Assembly (NCBI RefSeq): GCF_900110065.1
Contig: NZ_FOCI01000024.1
Coordinates: 1-41,915, forward strand
Reading direction: 5' to 3'
Length of the DNA: 41,915 nt
DNA from: Loktanella fryxellensis
GTDB lineage: Bacteria > Pseudomonadota > Alphaproteobacteria > Rhodobacterales > Rhodobacteraceae
The position numbers were made by a program, and so were the translations under genes. The notes under the pieces were generated by a model that worked only from the letters and a program-made list of their open reading frames with translations, made no database searches and was not told the origin of the DNA. Position 1 is the stretch's first letter. Every line of letters begins with the position of its first letter. Shown in pieces: positions 16,145 through 24,324 of the stretch.

Positions 16145-17083
16145 TCAGTATCCTGCAAGGGTGTTGATGAGGACAGCGGTGCACATGCGCGCCGGGCTGG
16201 TTGCCTTGGCGGCCATCCAGTCGAATGTCGCCTGCACGCCCTGGGGCCCGGCGATCTCGATGCGAGGGCGGGGCAGATAGACGGCGTGGGCGGTGAAGGT
16301 GAAGCTGGCGTTGGCCCCGAGGCTGTAGTTGAACTCCAACTCGCAAGGCGTGCCGTCGATGGCTTGGGTGATCAGTGCCGTGTCGGAAAACCGCACCTCG
16401 ATCCGGCCAGACAGGGCGGCCATGGCGGGATCGGCGCCATCGATGCGCCCATCACCGCGGATGGTCTCAATCCGGTCGAGGTTGTTCGAATAGGTGATCT
16501 CGGCCGAGACCACGTTTCCCAAGCTGCTGCCGTTGCGTTTGACCGTGCCGTTGAAATGGCCGAAACGTTGCAAGCCCAGCGCCGCTGGCGTGCCTGCGGC
16601 TGTCGCGGCGGCGATGGCTTCCCCTTGGGCGACCAGCCGGGCGGTGGCCGTCAGCAGGCCGGAGCGCTGCATTTGCCAGGTCAGCTGATCAAGTACGCAG
16701 CCGGAATACATGGCAAAACGCGGCACCTCCGGCATTGCCGTCTCGATGGCCATGCTGGGCAAGGTCCAGTTGCCCGACTGAAAGGTGTGGGTCTTAGGCG
16801 TGGTGCCGCTCGTGACAGGCTGGCCGAACGCCGCCTTCAGCCAGAACCCGAAGGCCTCCACATCGATGGGGATCACCACCTCGCCATCGGCAGTGACCGC
16901 GTCCTTGATCGGGGCGAGGGGATCGCGGCCGTAACCCAGCAGTTCGGATTCCAGCAGCGGCTGCTCCGACCCGAGCGTGGTCCGGGCGAAGGGCATCAAC
17001 CGGAACCCAGTCACCGGCGGGGTGCCGTAAACTGTCTCATACGCAAGCGCCATCTGCGCCCGCGCGCCTTGCGCACGTGCCAT
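16145..17083 (-). CDS. Tail tube protein
   Basis: A 312-residue protein of the siphovirus tail-tube type. The N-terminus ARAQGARAQMALAYETVYGTPP and the segments GFRLMPFARTTLGSEQPL and VVIPIDVEAFGFWLKAAFG are characteristic of prophage tube proteins. The rest is beta-rich with a final domain of about 80 residues. GAGGAG lies six bases before the ATG. Position between tail terminator and chaperone genes agrees. It would polymerise into the hexameric tail tube. Confidence 0.82.
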   Translation of the reverse strand: MARAQGARAQMALAYETVYGTPPVTGFRLMPFARTTLGSEQPLLESELLGYGRDPLAPIKDAVTADGEVVIPIDVEAFGFWLKAAFGQPVTSGTTPKTHTFQSGNWTLPSMAIETAMPEVPRFAMYSGCVLDQLTWQMQRSGLLTATARLVAQGEAIAAATAAGTPAALGLQRFGHFNGTVKRNGSSLGNVVSAEITYSNNLDRIETIRGDGRIDGADPAMAALSGRIEVRFSDTALITQAIDGTPCELEFNYSLGANASFTFTAHAVYLPRPRIEIAGPQGVQATFDWMAAKATSPARMCTAVLINTLAGY

Positions 17084-17108
17084 GGGGGTCTCCTCGATGT
17101 TGGGGGTG

Positions 17109-17531
17109 TCAGGCCAAGGGGCCGGTGGTGGTGTAATGCAGCACGACGGTGATCACCGCCGCCTTCAGCGCCGCCGCGCCCTCGATGGGCAGGTCGGCGG
17201 AGGCCGGGGCCTCGGGTTCGATCCAGTCACAAAGGCCGCCAAGCGTGCGGTCGGCTTCCAGCGCCGCGCCGATACTGGCAATCAGGGTATCGAAGGCGCT
17301 GGCCCGACCATTCGGGGCCTGGACGACCACCTCCAACTCGGCGCGGTGCTGATAGTGGTAGCGCAATGGTGACAGCGTCACTTCCGGCTCGCCCGGCTGG
17401 CCGTCGCGCAGGATGATCAAACCGGTTACCGGGATCCGTTCGGGCAACACCTCGTCACGCAGAACGAGGGCGTCAAGCGGCTGAAGTCGCGCCTGAAGCG
17501 CGGTGAGAACGGTTTCACGGGCGGTGGGCAT
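17109..17531 (-). CDS. Tail terminator / minor tail protein (gpU-like)
   Basis: A 140-residue protein with a helical start (ARETVLTALQARLQPLDA), a LPERIPVTGLIILRDG strand segment, a HRAELEVVV strand and a helix FDTLIASIGAALEADRTLGG. This matches the small tail-terminator fold found between neck proteins and the tube gene. Homologues are sometimes mislabelled as acyl-CoA transferase. It would cap the tail tube and join it to the neck. The recognisable Shine-Dalgarno sequence is weak. Confidence 0.68.
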   Translation of the reverse strand: MPTARETVLTALQARLQPLDALVLRDEVLPERIPVTGLIILRDGQPGEPEVTLSPLRYHYQHRAELEVVVQAPNGRASAFDTLIASIGAALEADRTLGGLCDWIEPEAPASADLPIEGAAALKAAVITVVLHYTTTGPLA

Positions 17532-17639
17532 GGCTCACAATACTGTTGATGTCACATTTGCCGGGCAAACGCCGCTTTGACGGAGATTAATCAGCTCATT
17601 GCTGAATGGCCGTAACTGGCCAAGTCTTTGGATCACATT

Positions 17640-18749
17640 CTATTCTGCGGAAATCACATCCCACATTGCCAGCATTTCTCGGATGACACGCTTGTCCCCA
17701 TCCGACACGACGTAATCATCGTAGAATTGCTGCCCATTGAACCGGATAACAGCGCGATCCGCTTCAGCAATGCTGCGGGCAAGCGTAACAGCAGTGTCGC
17801 CTCGCAAACTTGCGAATTCCCAAATCTCAGTGTCGTTATCCCTCAACCATTGTCCGACCGGCACCCGTGTTGTCTGTCCGTCGATGTTGATCGAAGCGCT
17901 CTCGACGAACAGCCAGCCACTACGGGACGTGTAGTTGAAGAACAGCTCCAGGGTTTTCTGGCCGGAGCCAGCTTCTATCAAGTAAAGCGTCACGTAGTTC
18001 CGGATATCTTGAAAGCGCGGGGACGACGGGTGCCGTGCCCATGAGGAACCGTCGAACTCGGCCGTCGTTCGCACCAGTCGCCCCTCGAGCGCACGGGCCG
18101 TTCTTTGCAGCTGCTCACGTTCCGCTTCGATAGCTTGTTCGTAACTGGCAGCCTTGTCCGTGTAAGTCTGGTTTTCGCCGTTTACCCGGGCCAAGGCTTG
18201 ATACGCGACAAAATTGCGTTCGGCTTGCGCGGCGGGAATGGGTCGAACGTATGCATTGAGTGCTGCCTCAAGCGCATCACGTTCAGGACTTGGAGGTGGC
18301 GCAAAGGTCGTGTCCGCCGCTATCTCGCGTGCAATTGCTTCCACGTCTGCCCCATCTGCTCCGATCCGGGAAATATAATCTGCGAGCCGCGTATCGGCCG
18401 CAGGCCCATCTGCCTGTGGTGCCGGTACCTCCGAAGACGGGGCAGAGGTCGGGCCGACTACACCGGATAGGCCCGCCGCCCTTTCACGAGCGGTGTCCAG
18501 ACTCGCGCCTTCAATTGCTTCGGCAAAAGCAAGGCACAGCTCGACCTCCCTCGACCAATCCGCGTTCTGCAAGGAGCCCCATGCGATCATTGATGCCGCA
18601 GCGTCCATATAGGCTTCGGCATCCCGAGCAAGAAACGCATCGCGGCATTCTGAACGCGCTGTGTCGACCTCTTGCTGCGACGGATCAGCACCGGCAGGAA
18701 ATGCGATGAGTGCCGTCGTCGTCAGCGTAAGGAGGAAATTGCGCATCAT
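17640..18749 (-). CDS. Secreted protein of unknown function inserted in the tail operon (moron candidate)
   Basis: A 369-residue protein with a clear Sec signal peptide (MRNFLLTLTTTALIAFPAGA, cleavage after AGA). The N-terminal half is helical (residues 20-220), with a Pro/Ala linker near 105-115. The C-terminal half looks beta-rich (NYVTLYLIEAGSGQKTLELFFNYTSRSGWLFVESASINI). I do not recognise the family. It is out of place: no phage neck or tail protein needs a signal peptide, gaps of 108 and 82 bases flank it where other junctions overlap, and its codon use looks less GC-extreme than its neighbours. These are marks of a moron, a cargo gene acting in the host envelope, for example in surface exclusion or fitness. 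A weak promoter-like sequence (TTGCAT, then TTCTAA) lies upstream. Confidence 0.75.
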   Translation of the reverse strand: MMRNFLLTLTTTALIAFPAGADPSQQEVDTARSECRDAFLARDAEAYMDAAASMIAWGSLQNADWSREVELCLAFAEAIEGASLDTARERAAGLSGVVGPTSAPSSEVPAPQADGPAADTRLADYISRIGADGADVEAIAREIAADTTFAPPPSPERDALEAALNAYVRPIPAAQAERNFVAYQALARVNGENQTYTDKAASYEQAIEAEREQLQRTARALEGRLVRTTAEFDGSSWARHPSSPRFQDIRNYVTLYLIEAGSGQKTLELFFNYTSRSGWLFVESASINIDGQTTRVPVGQWLRDNDTEIWEFASLRGDTAVTLARSIAEADRAVIRFNGQQFYDDYVVSDGDKRVIREMLAMWDVISAE

Positions 18750-18831
18750 TTTGAGAATTCTTCCATTGTCTGTTTAGAATCAGGCTAGCGATCCACAATG
18801 CAACCATCAAGCGAACATCGCCGAGCCAGCG

Positions 18832-19467
18832 TCAGACCCTGTCCGAATTTGTCACCCACCTTGCCACGATCCGCCCCGGCACACCGTCCACCGCCCGCTC
18901 CGCATCCCGCGCCAGATCCAGCCTCTTGCGCAGCTTGACCTGCGGCACCAGCAGGAAGATCGGCACTGTCGCGAGGCTGCGTCCGGTTTTCGACTTCGAC
19001 GCTACGGCTCGACCCTTCGAATCCAACCTCCCCTCGGCCACCAGCAAGCTCGGCCCGCGACGGCGGTAGATGAACCGCAGGCGCAATCCGGTGCGACGTT
19101 CCCATTCGCCGGGGGTGATGCGGCCGCCTTTGGTGCTTTTCCCGGCCGCCGGGGTGGGGATGGCCAACCAGAACCCATCCTTTGACCGGATCAGCGGGCC
19201 GGTGTCGTGCGCGCCAATGATGACCGGGGCATTTGACCAGACCAGTGCGGCTGCGTTCAGGCTGTCGCCGGATTTCGGGAAGCTGGCGAGGCGGATGCTA
19301 TTGCCGAGCCGGGTGCCGAGGCCCGCGCCGGTGATTTGGCCGCGCCAGGCTGATTTCAAGGAGGTGCCCGCCTCGCGCATTGCGGCGGACACCGCCTTTT
19401 CACCGGCGGCGATTTCGGCCTGCATCAGCGCGACGAGGTCGGGGTCGAACGCGATCTTCAATTTCAT
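18832..19467 (-). CDS. DUF6441-like neck/minor tail protein
   Basis: A 211-residue basic protein, helical at the start (LVALMQAEIAAGEKAVSAAMREAGTS), with a segment LIRSKDGFWLAIPTPAAGK and an RRRG-rich core. It resembles the DUF6441 prophage proteins and by position corresponds to HK97 gp10-type neck proteins. Its ATG overlaps the stop of the preceding head-tail gene (ATGA). The exact structural role is inferred from gene order. Confidence 0.66.
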   Translation of the reverse strand: MKLKIAFDPDLVALMQAEIAAGEKAVSAAMREAGTSLKSAWRGQITGAGLGTRLGNSIRLASFPKSGDSLNAAALVWSNAPVIIGAHDTGPLIRSKDGFWLAIPTPAAGKSTKGGRITPGEWERRTGLRLRFIYRRRGPSLLVAEGRLDSKGRAVASKSKTGRSLATVPIFLLVPQVKLRKRLDLARDAERAVDGVPGRIVARWVTNSDRV

Positions 19468-19778
19468 GATGGGCGCAGGTCCAGCGACCAGATCAGGCGT
19501 TCACGGTCACGCACTGGCTCGCCTTGGATGGTGAAGCTGTTAGTGCCGATCACGATCAGATCGCCGGGGCGGGGATCGGGCAGGTCGGATACGCGGACGT
19601 CCACCATCATGCTGTCGCTGACAAACCGCCCAGCCCCGAATTCGGTGATGCGATCCGGGGCGCGGCGGATGGCGCGGATCGGGCGTTCCTCGGACGTGGT
19701 GGCAGAAATCCAGACTGCGGCCGCCGCCATGGACGGGTTGGCATAGATCCGGTCCACGGCGGCGGCGAAGACGGTCAT
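19464..19778 (-). CDS. Head-tail joining protein (FII-like)
   Basis: A 104-residue protein with a small beta fold (DPRPGDLIVIGTNSFTIQGEPVRDRERLIWSLDLRPS), typical of gpFII-type head-tail attachment proteins. It lies directly downstream of the major capsid gene and overlaps the next neck gene, as FII follows E in lambda-type clusters. It would sit at the interface between the head connector and the tail terminator. Confidence 0.68.
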   Translation of the reverse strand: MTVFAAAVDRIYANPSMAAAAVWISATTSEERPIRAIRRAPDRITEFGAGRFVSDSMMVDVRVSDLPDPRPGDLIVIGTNSFTIQGEPVRDRERLIWSLDLRPS

Positions 19779-19784
19779 GACGCG

Positions 19785-20807
19785 TCAGTTCGAGGTCGTG
19801 ATGCGGATCGCGATGCGCGGCCGCTTGTTCACCGGCAGGATCGAGGCCTCGGTCATCAGGTCGATCCAGCGGCCCTTTTCGTCGAGGTGCTGGCGCGCAT
19901 AGAGCGGCAGGCCCATGGTATTGGCCGCCTCGAGCAGGTTGGCCGGGCCGCCATAGGTCGTGAACGTGTCCATCGTGCCAAGCGGGAAGGCGATGCCTTC
20001 GTTCGCAGGAACCAGCCGTTCGGTGACCTTGGTGGACAGGGTGACGGTACCGGAATACTCCTCGAACACGATGCCTGCGAAGGGGAAGTTGCGGCGCACG
20101 TCCTGGCGCAGGGGCTGCGCTCCGGTGGCGGCGTAGAACTTGTACGCCTCCTCGGTCTTCGGATGCGCGATCAGCTTGTCGAAGAATTCCCGGCTGACGA
20201 GGGCATGGACGTCCGACATGCTTTCGCCGAGGAGGTTGTCTTCGATTGCCCGCAAGACCTCGCGGACCTTGGCCTGCACGAGGGTCCCTGCCGTGCCCAA
20301 GAGGAAATCCACCGAGATTTGCGCCAGCCCGAACTCGGTGAAGTAATTGTAGAGCGTGGTGCCCGCGCCATCCTTCACGATGCCGCGCAGCGCGTTCATC
20401 TCCATGTATTCTCGGGTTTGGGCGTGCTTGCGCCGCATCAGCTGCAGCTTGCGGTTCATCACCTCGACCAGAGGGTCGGCGCCATCAAAGACGCCGAGCG
20501 CGGGCTGGCCCTGAATGTCGCCCGGCAAGATCACATCATCATGCGGGATCCACGGCAGGGCGAAGCTGCGCATCGAGCGCCCCTCGCGGGTGCCGACGGT
20601 GGCGGGACCGCCCAGCGGGACGGAGGGCAGCAGGTTCAGCACGCCCTCGTATTGCTCGATGATCACCGAGCGTTGGCTGACGCCCTCGAAGCGGAAGAGG
20701 CCGATCTGGCCGAGGCGGGTGTAAAGGTTGGGCAGGATGTTGATGGCCTGCGTCATCTCGGCCAGCGAGTAACCGCCAGCGTCAAAGGGATTTCGGACAA
20801 GGGTCAT
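19785..20807 (-). CDS. Major capsid protein (lambda gpE family)
   Basis: A 340-residue capsid protein of the phage cap E family. It starts TLVRNPFDAGGYSLAEMTQAI and includes VPLGGPATVGTREGRSMRSFALPWIPHDD and the long spine-like helix DPLVEVMNRKLQLMRRKHAQTREYMEMNALRG. The ATG at 20807 has GGAG just upstream; a longer open frame upstream has no homology and is rejected. The gene follows the decoration protein gene and precedes FII, as in lambda D-E-FII order. It would build the icosahedral head with protein D as cement. Confidence 0.9.
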   Translation of the reverse strand: MTLVRNPFDAGGYSLAEMTQAINILPNLYTRLGQIGLFRFEGVSQRSVIIEQYEGVLNLLPSVPLGGPATVGTREGRSMRSFALPWIPHDDVILPGDIQGQPALGVFDGADPLVEVMNRKLQLMRRKHAQTREYMEMNALRGIVKDGAGTTLYNYFTEFGLAQISVDFLLGTAGTLVQAKVREVLRAIEDNLLGESMSDVHALVSREFFDKLIAHPKTEEAYKFYAATGAQPLRQDVRRNFPFAGIVFEEYSGTVTLSTKVTERLVPANEGIAFPLGTMDTFTTYGGPANLLEAANTMGLPLYARQHLDEKGRWIDLMTEASILPVNKRPRIAIRITTSN

Positions 20808-20841
20808 GGGGCGCTCCGGGGAATGAAGGGGGATTGGAGGA

Positions 20842-21222
20842 TCAGACGCCGTCGCGGGCGATGATGCCCACGGCGGCGAGTTGGGCGATCTTGGCGGTGA
20901 TCTTGGCCGCGTCGTTGACGCTGCCCTCGTAGGCGAGGCCCGCACGTGTCACGATGGAAGGGCCACGGACCAGCACGATGCCGACCGCATCCGCCAGCGT
21001 GGCGTTCACCGGATAAAGCAGCACAGCGACGGCGACCTGCGCACCATCCGCGCCGGTGGCGGCGGACAGGGTGTATTTGCCGCTGGCGGTGATGCGACCG
21101 AGGACGGCTCCAGAGGGATAGTTGGTGCCAATCAGCAAGGTGATCACCTCGCGGGTGTAGTTCGGGTTGACCTCATATTTGAGGACATCGCCCATGCTGG
21201 GCGGTTCCGTCAGGACGGGCAT
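20842..21222 (-). CDS. Head decoration protein D
   Basis: A 126-residue protein of the lambda gpD family. It has the start PVLTEPPSMGDVLKYEVNPNYTREVITLL, a LGRITASGKYT loop and an AVAVLLYPVNA strand, ending in QLAAVGIIARDGV. It trimerises on the expanded capsid to stabilise it. Position between the protease/scaffold and capsid genes is canonical. Confidence 0.87.
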   Translation of the reverse strand: MPVLTEPPSMGDVLKYEVNPNYTREVITLLIGTNYPSGAVLGRITASGKYTLSAATGADGAQVAVAVLLYPVNATLADAVGIVLVRGPSIVTRAGLAYEGSVNDAAKITAKIAQLAAVGIIARDGV

Positions 21223-21276
21223 TGGTAAGTCTCCATGGTTTGGGGGATGGGGAAGATGGTCGAAGTACGCGCTGGT

Positions 21277-21669
21277 TCAGCGCTTGGCGTCGGTCGCGGT
21301 TTTCTTGGCGGCCGCCACGATGGGGCTTTCCTTGGCCGCTGCAGCCGGAGCGGTCGCGATGATGCCAGCCGCGTCGCTGCGGGCGGCGAGGTCGGCCAGG
21401 ACCCGGGCGCGCAGGGCTTCGGGTTTCAAACCGCGCGTGACGGCATCGGCCGCGTCGATGGTCACACCCAGCCGGGCGGCCTGTGCGCAGACCTGCGCCA
21501 CCTCGGCGGCCTCGGCGCGAATGGCGTCGGTGGTCATGGTGGTGATGACGGACGCTGCCGCGTTCACCGGCGGTTCGGGCGTGGCGGGTGCGACCGCGAC
21601 CATAGGCATTGCCGCAAGAGAAGCTGCAACTGGTGCCATGGTCGGGGTTTCGGTGGGCGTGGTGGCCAT
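21277..21669 (-). CDS. Nested scaffold protein (Nu3-like) inside the protease gene
   Basis: An in-frame ATG at 21669 (MATTPTETPTMAP) is preceded by GAAAGGG, nine bases upstream, and lies exactly at the junction between the protease and the Ala-rich helical tail. Starting here gives a 130-residue scaffold, as with lambda C/Nu3, where the scaffold is made from an internal start of the protease gene. Evidence is the ribosome binding site and domain boundary; expression is not shown. Confidence 0.62.
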   Translation of the reverse strand: MATTPTETPTMAPVAASLAAMPMVAVAPATPEPPVNAAASVITTMTTDAIRAEAAEVAQVCAQAARLGVTIDAADAVTRGLKPEALRARVLADLAARSDAAGIIATAPAAAAKESPIVAAAKKTATDAKR

Positions 21670-22611
21670 CTGCGGACCCTTTCTGCTGGGGGAAGTTGTG
21701 CCGCGAGGTGCGGCGGCGAAGGCGTGGAATGCGGCGACGGGATCGGCGAGATCATCGGCCAGACCGGCGGCAATGGCATCGGCCCCGCGGAAGATGGCAG
21801 CTTCGGTTGCCAATGCGGCCGATTGGGTCAGCCGATCCCCGCGACCCGCCGCGACGGTTTCTGCAAAGAGAAAACGGACCACCTCCAACTCGCGCTGCAT
21901 TTGGTCGTGCAAGGCCTCGGGCAGGGGCTGATACGGATTGGCGTCGATCTTGTGGGCACCGGCGTGGATCAGCGTGACCGCGATCCCCTTTTGGTCGAGG
22001 GCACCGCTCATGTCGGTGTGCAGCGCCACGACACCGATGCTGCCGACCGCTCCGGTGCGCGGCAGGATGATGCGGTCGGCCTGGGAGGCGAGAACATAGC
22101 CAGCAGACAGAGCATGTTCCGCGACGAATGCGTGGACCGGTTTCTGCGCCCGGGCCGCCCGGATGCGATCTGCCAGATCGAAGGCGCCCGCGACCTCACC
22201 ACCGAAGCTGTCGATGTCGAGTGCGATGCCCCGCACGCCGGGATCGGCCAGCGCCGCCTTAAGCTGGGCCGCGATGCCCTCATAGGACGTCAGGCCCGAC
22301 GATTGCCCGATCCAGGCGCCACGGTGCACCAGTGTGCCCGCGATTTCGATCACCGCTATGCCATCGACCACCGCAAAGGGTTGGCTTCCGTTGCGCTGAT
22401 GTCGCTGGGCCAGATCATTGCCGAAAAGCGAGGCGCGGGCGGGAAGGGCGGCCGTGGCCTGTTCTGCTGGTTGCACGTCCAGCCCTTGGAAAGTGATCTC
22501 TTGTCCGGTGATGCGCGGCCCCAGCCCGGACAGGAAGGCCAGCGCCTTGGCCGGGTCGACCATCAACGGCGTGTTGAAGGCGCGCTGGGCGATTTGCGCG
22601 TGGTGCATCAT
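21277..22611 (-). CDS. S49 family head maturation protease with C-terminal scaffold region (lambda gpC-like)
   Basis: A 444-residue protein. Residues about 80-270 are an SppA-like S49 serine protease domain with nucleophile Ser169 (EHALSAGYVLAS) and general-base Lys221 (AGAHKIDANPYQPL), plus the LDIDSFGGEV oxyanion-side motif. The C-terminal 130 residues are Ala/Thr/Pro-rich and helical, as in scaffold domains. In lambda, C cleaves the scaffold and portal during head maturation. The ATG overlaps the stop of the portal gene. An internal start at 21669 probably gives a separate scaffold product. Confidence 0.87.
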   Translation of the reverse strand: MMHHAQIAQRAFNTPLMVDPAKALAFLSGLGPRITGQEITFQGLDVQPAEQATAALPARASLFGNDLAQRHQRNGSQPFAVVDGIAVIEIAGTLVHRGAWIGQSSGLTSYEGIAAQLKAALADPGVRGIALDIDSFGGEVAGAFDLADRIRAARAQKPVHAFVAEHALSAGYVLASQADRIILPRTGAVGSIGVVALHTDMSGALDQKGIAVTLIHAGAHKIDANPYQPLPEALHDQMQRELEVVRFLFAETVAAGRGDRLTQSAALATEAAIFRGADAIAAGLADDLADPVAAFHAFAAAPRGTTSPSRKGPQMATTPTETPTMAPVAASLAAMPMVAVAPATPEPPVNAAASVITTMTTDAIRAEAAEVAQVCAQAARLGVTIDAADAVTRGLKPEALRARVLADLAARSDAAGIIATAPAAAAKESPIVAAAKKTATDAKR

Positions 22612-24104
22612 GCGCCCTCCTTGGGGTCGGGTTTTTCGTCGCCGGTGTCGTCGGCCTCGTCGTCCTTTTCAGCGTTGGGGCCCTCGTCCGTCTTGCCGCT
22701 TTCGCCCGGCCCCTGTGCGGGTGACCCGGGGCGGCGGAAGTCGAGGCCCAGCGCCAGTTCCCTCTTCCGCTCTGCAGCGATCTCCCGGTCGACCTGCTCG
22801 GCGTCGTAACCCCGCTCTGCCAGCGCTTGGGTGCGGGATTTCAGGCCCGCTTCGATCTGCAGGATCTCGGCCGATGCGTCCTTCATCGGGTCGATCCAGT
22901 CCCATTTGGTCGGCAACCAGGCGCAGGCCTGATATTGGCGGCGCTGGCTGTCATAGCCAGGCAGGTCCAGCGCGCCCGACAACACAGCGGTGTCCATCCA
23001 GCGCACCCAGACGGCCCGGCAAAGCTGATAGACCAGCACGCCGTGCTGCCACGCTGAAATGCGTCGGCGGAATTCGATCAGGCTGATCCTCGTGTTCGAG
23101 AAGTTGCCCTTGGCCGTGTCGCCGGTCAGATAGCCATAGGGCACGCCCAGCGCGGCCGCGATCTGCAGCAAGGTCCGGTACTGGAATGGCTCGTAGGTGC
23201 CGCCCGAGTCTGGCGTGGCCGGGGTGGAGACATCCTCGCCGGGATCGAGGCGCACGACCTGGCCGGGTTCGACCTCCAGATCCTCCTCGGTCGGTTCCAG
23301 CGGGGTTTCTGGCGCTGGGGAGGTGATGAACATCGCGAACATCGCCGCGATCTTCTTCCGCTCCAGCTCGGCGTCGTCGTAGAGATCCAGCGTAAACAGC
23401 TTGACGATGGCGGCCGCGAAGCGCGACACGCCGCGCAGCTGGCCAGCCTCGACCGGGTCCAGCACATGGATCACATCGCCAGCCAAGACACGGACGGTTT
23501 CGCCCGCAAGCCCCGGATCGGTCAGGTCGCCCGGATGGCGGCGCAGGAAGTGATAGGCCACGCGGCGACCGATGCCGTCGAACTCGATGCCCTGCCGGAT
23601 CAGCCCTGCGCCGGGCACGGTCCGGTTCATGTCGAGGGGAAGCATCTCGGCGGGCAGCATCTGCAACTGAAGGGGAACCGACAGACCATCCTCGGCCCGG
23701 CGCGGGCGGATGCGGATGAAGACCTCGCCCGACAGAAACACCTCGCGTGCCGCCCGACGCTGAAGCCCGTAGAAATCAGTCAGGCCCTCGGCGTCGGCAT
23801 CGTCGGTCCAGGCCAACCACAGTGCTTGCAGCTCTTCCTTCTTGGCCGAATCCGCGAGGATTGACGAAGGTTTGATCCCGTCGCCCACGACATTGCTGGC
23901 GAAGCTTTCCACGGCATTCGCTGCATAGCCGTTGTTGCGTACCAGCCAGCGGGCGCGGGCGGTGATAGTGTCGCCCGAGGCCGCGATCAGCGTGTTCACA
24001 TGTGCGCGGGACGCGCGGAACCCGCGCAGACGACGATGCGCTTGGGCCGCGTCAAACCCGCCGATGATCGAGCCGATGCGTTGCCGGAACGCTTCAAACG
24101 CCAT
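22608..24104 (-). CDS. Portal protein (lambda gpB family)
   Basis: A 498-residue lambda-type portal. It has an N-terminal helical region (ARWLVRNNGYAANAVESFASNVVGDGIKP), the central motif VIHVLDPVEAGQLRGVSRFA and the stem/clip region GVPYGYLTGDTAKGNFSNTRISLIEFRR. The C-terminal tail is acidic and charged. As a dodecamer it forms the DNA channel and docks the terminase. It follows the gpW gene and is coupled to the protease gene by an ATGA overlap. Confidence 0.92.
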   Translation of the reverse strand: MAFEAFRQRIGSIIGGFDAAQAHRRLRGFRASRAHVNTLIAASGDTITARARWLVRNNGYAANAVESFASNVVGDGIKPSSILADSAKKEELQALWLAWTDDADAEGLTDFYGLQRRAAREVFLSGEVFIRIRPRRAEDGLSVPLQLQMLPAEMLPLDMNRTVPGAGLIRQGIEFDGIGRRVAYHFLRRHPGDLTDPGLAGETVRVLAGDVIHVLDPVEAGQLRGVSRFAAAIVKLFTLDLYDDAELERKKIAAMFAMFITSPAPETPLEPTEEDLEVEPGQVVRLDPGEDVSTPATPDSGGTYEPFQYRTLLQIAAALGVPYGYLTGDTAKGNFSNTRISLIEFRRRISAWQHGVLVYQLCRAVWVRWMDTAVLSGALDLPGYDSQRRQYQACAWLPTKWDWIDPMKDASAEILQIEAGLKSRTQALAERGYDAEQVDREIAAERKRELALGLDFRRPGSPAQGPGESGKTDEGPNAEKDDEADDTGDEKPDPKEGA

Positions 24105-24107
24105 GGA

Positions 24108-24323
24108 TCACAGACCTTTCGTGGCCACGGTGCCCCAGCGCCGACGACGCGGGGTGCCGGATGTGGCCGTGGCGATCCGGCTCTCCAGGTCGCTGATCGC
24201 GTTCGCCAGTTCCGCGTCCGAGCCATAGTTGATCGATTTGCCGTCATAGCTGACCAACCGGACGCCCGCGTAACGAGCCTCCTGCAGCGCCGCCAACAGG
24301 GCGCGCATTCGTTCCAGGTCCAT
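24108..24323 (-). CDS. gpW-like head-tail connector protein
   Basis: A 71-residue protein of the gpW family: helix ERMRALLAALQEARYAG, a RLVSYDGKSINYGSDAEL beta hairpin and a second helix ANAISDLESRIA. In lambda gpW plugs the portal after packaging and is needed for tail attachment. It sits between TerL and portal, the lambda order. AGGGA precedes the ATG. Confidence 0.85.
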   Translation of the reverse strand: MDLERMRALLAALQEARYAGVRLVSYDGKSINYGSDAELANAISDLESRIATATSGTPRRRRWGTVATKGL

Positions 24324-24324
24324 C

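Noticed and set aside
17540-17640. TGGCC/GGCCA hairpin after the secreted-protein gene as a terminator
   Set aside because: Only a 5-base stem with no T-run; too weak to call.
19524-20864. 446-codon rightward frame opposite the capsid gene
   Set aside because: Antisense shadow of a recognised gene; composition (Arg, His, Gly, Asp) is typical of a reversed GC-rich frame.
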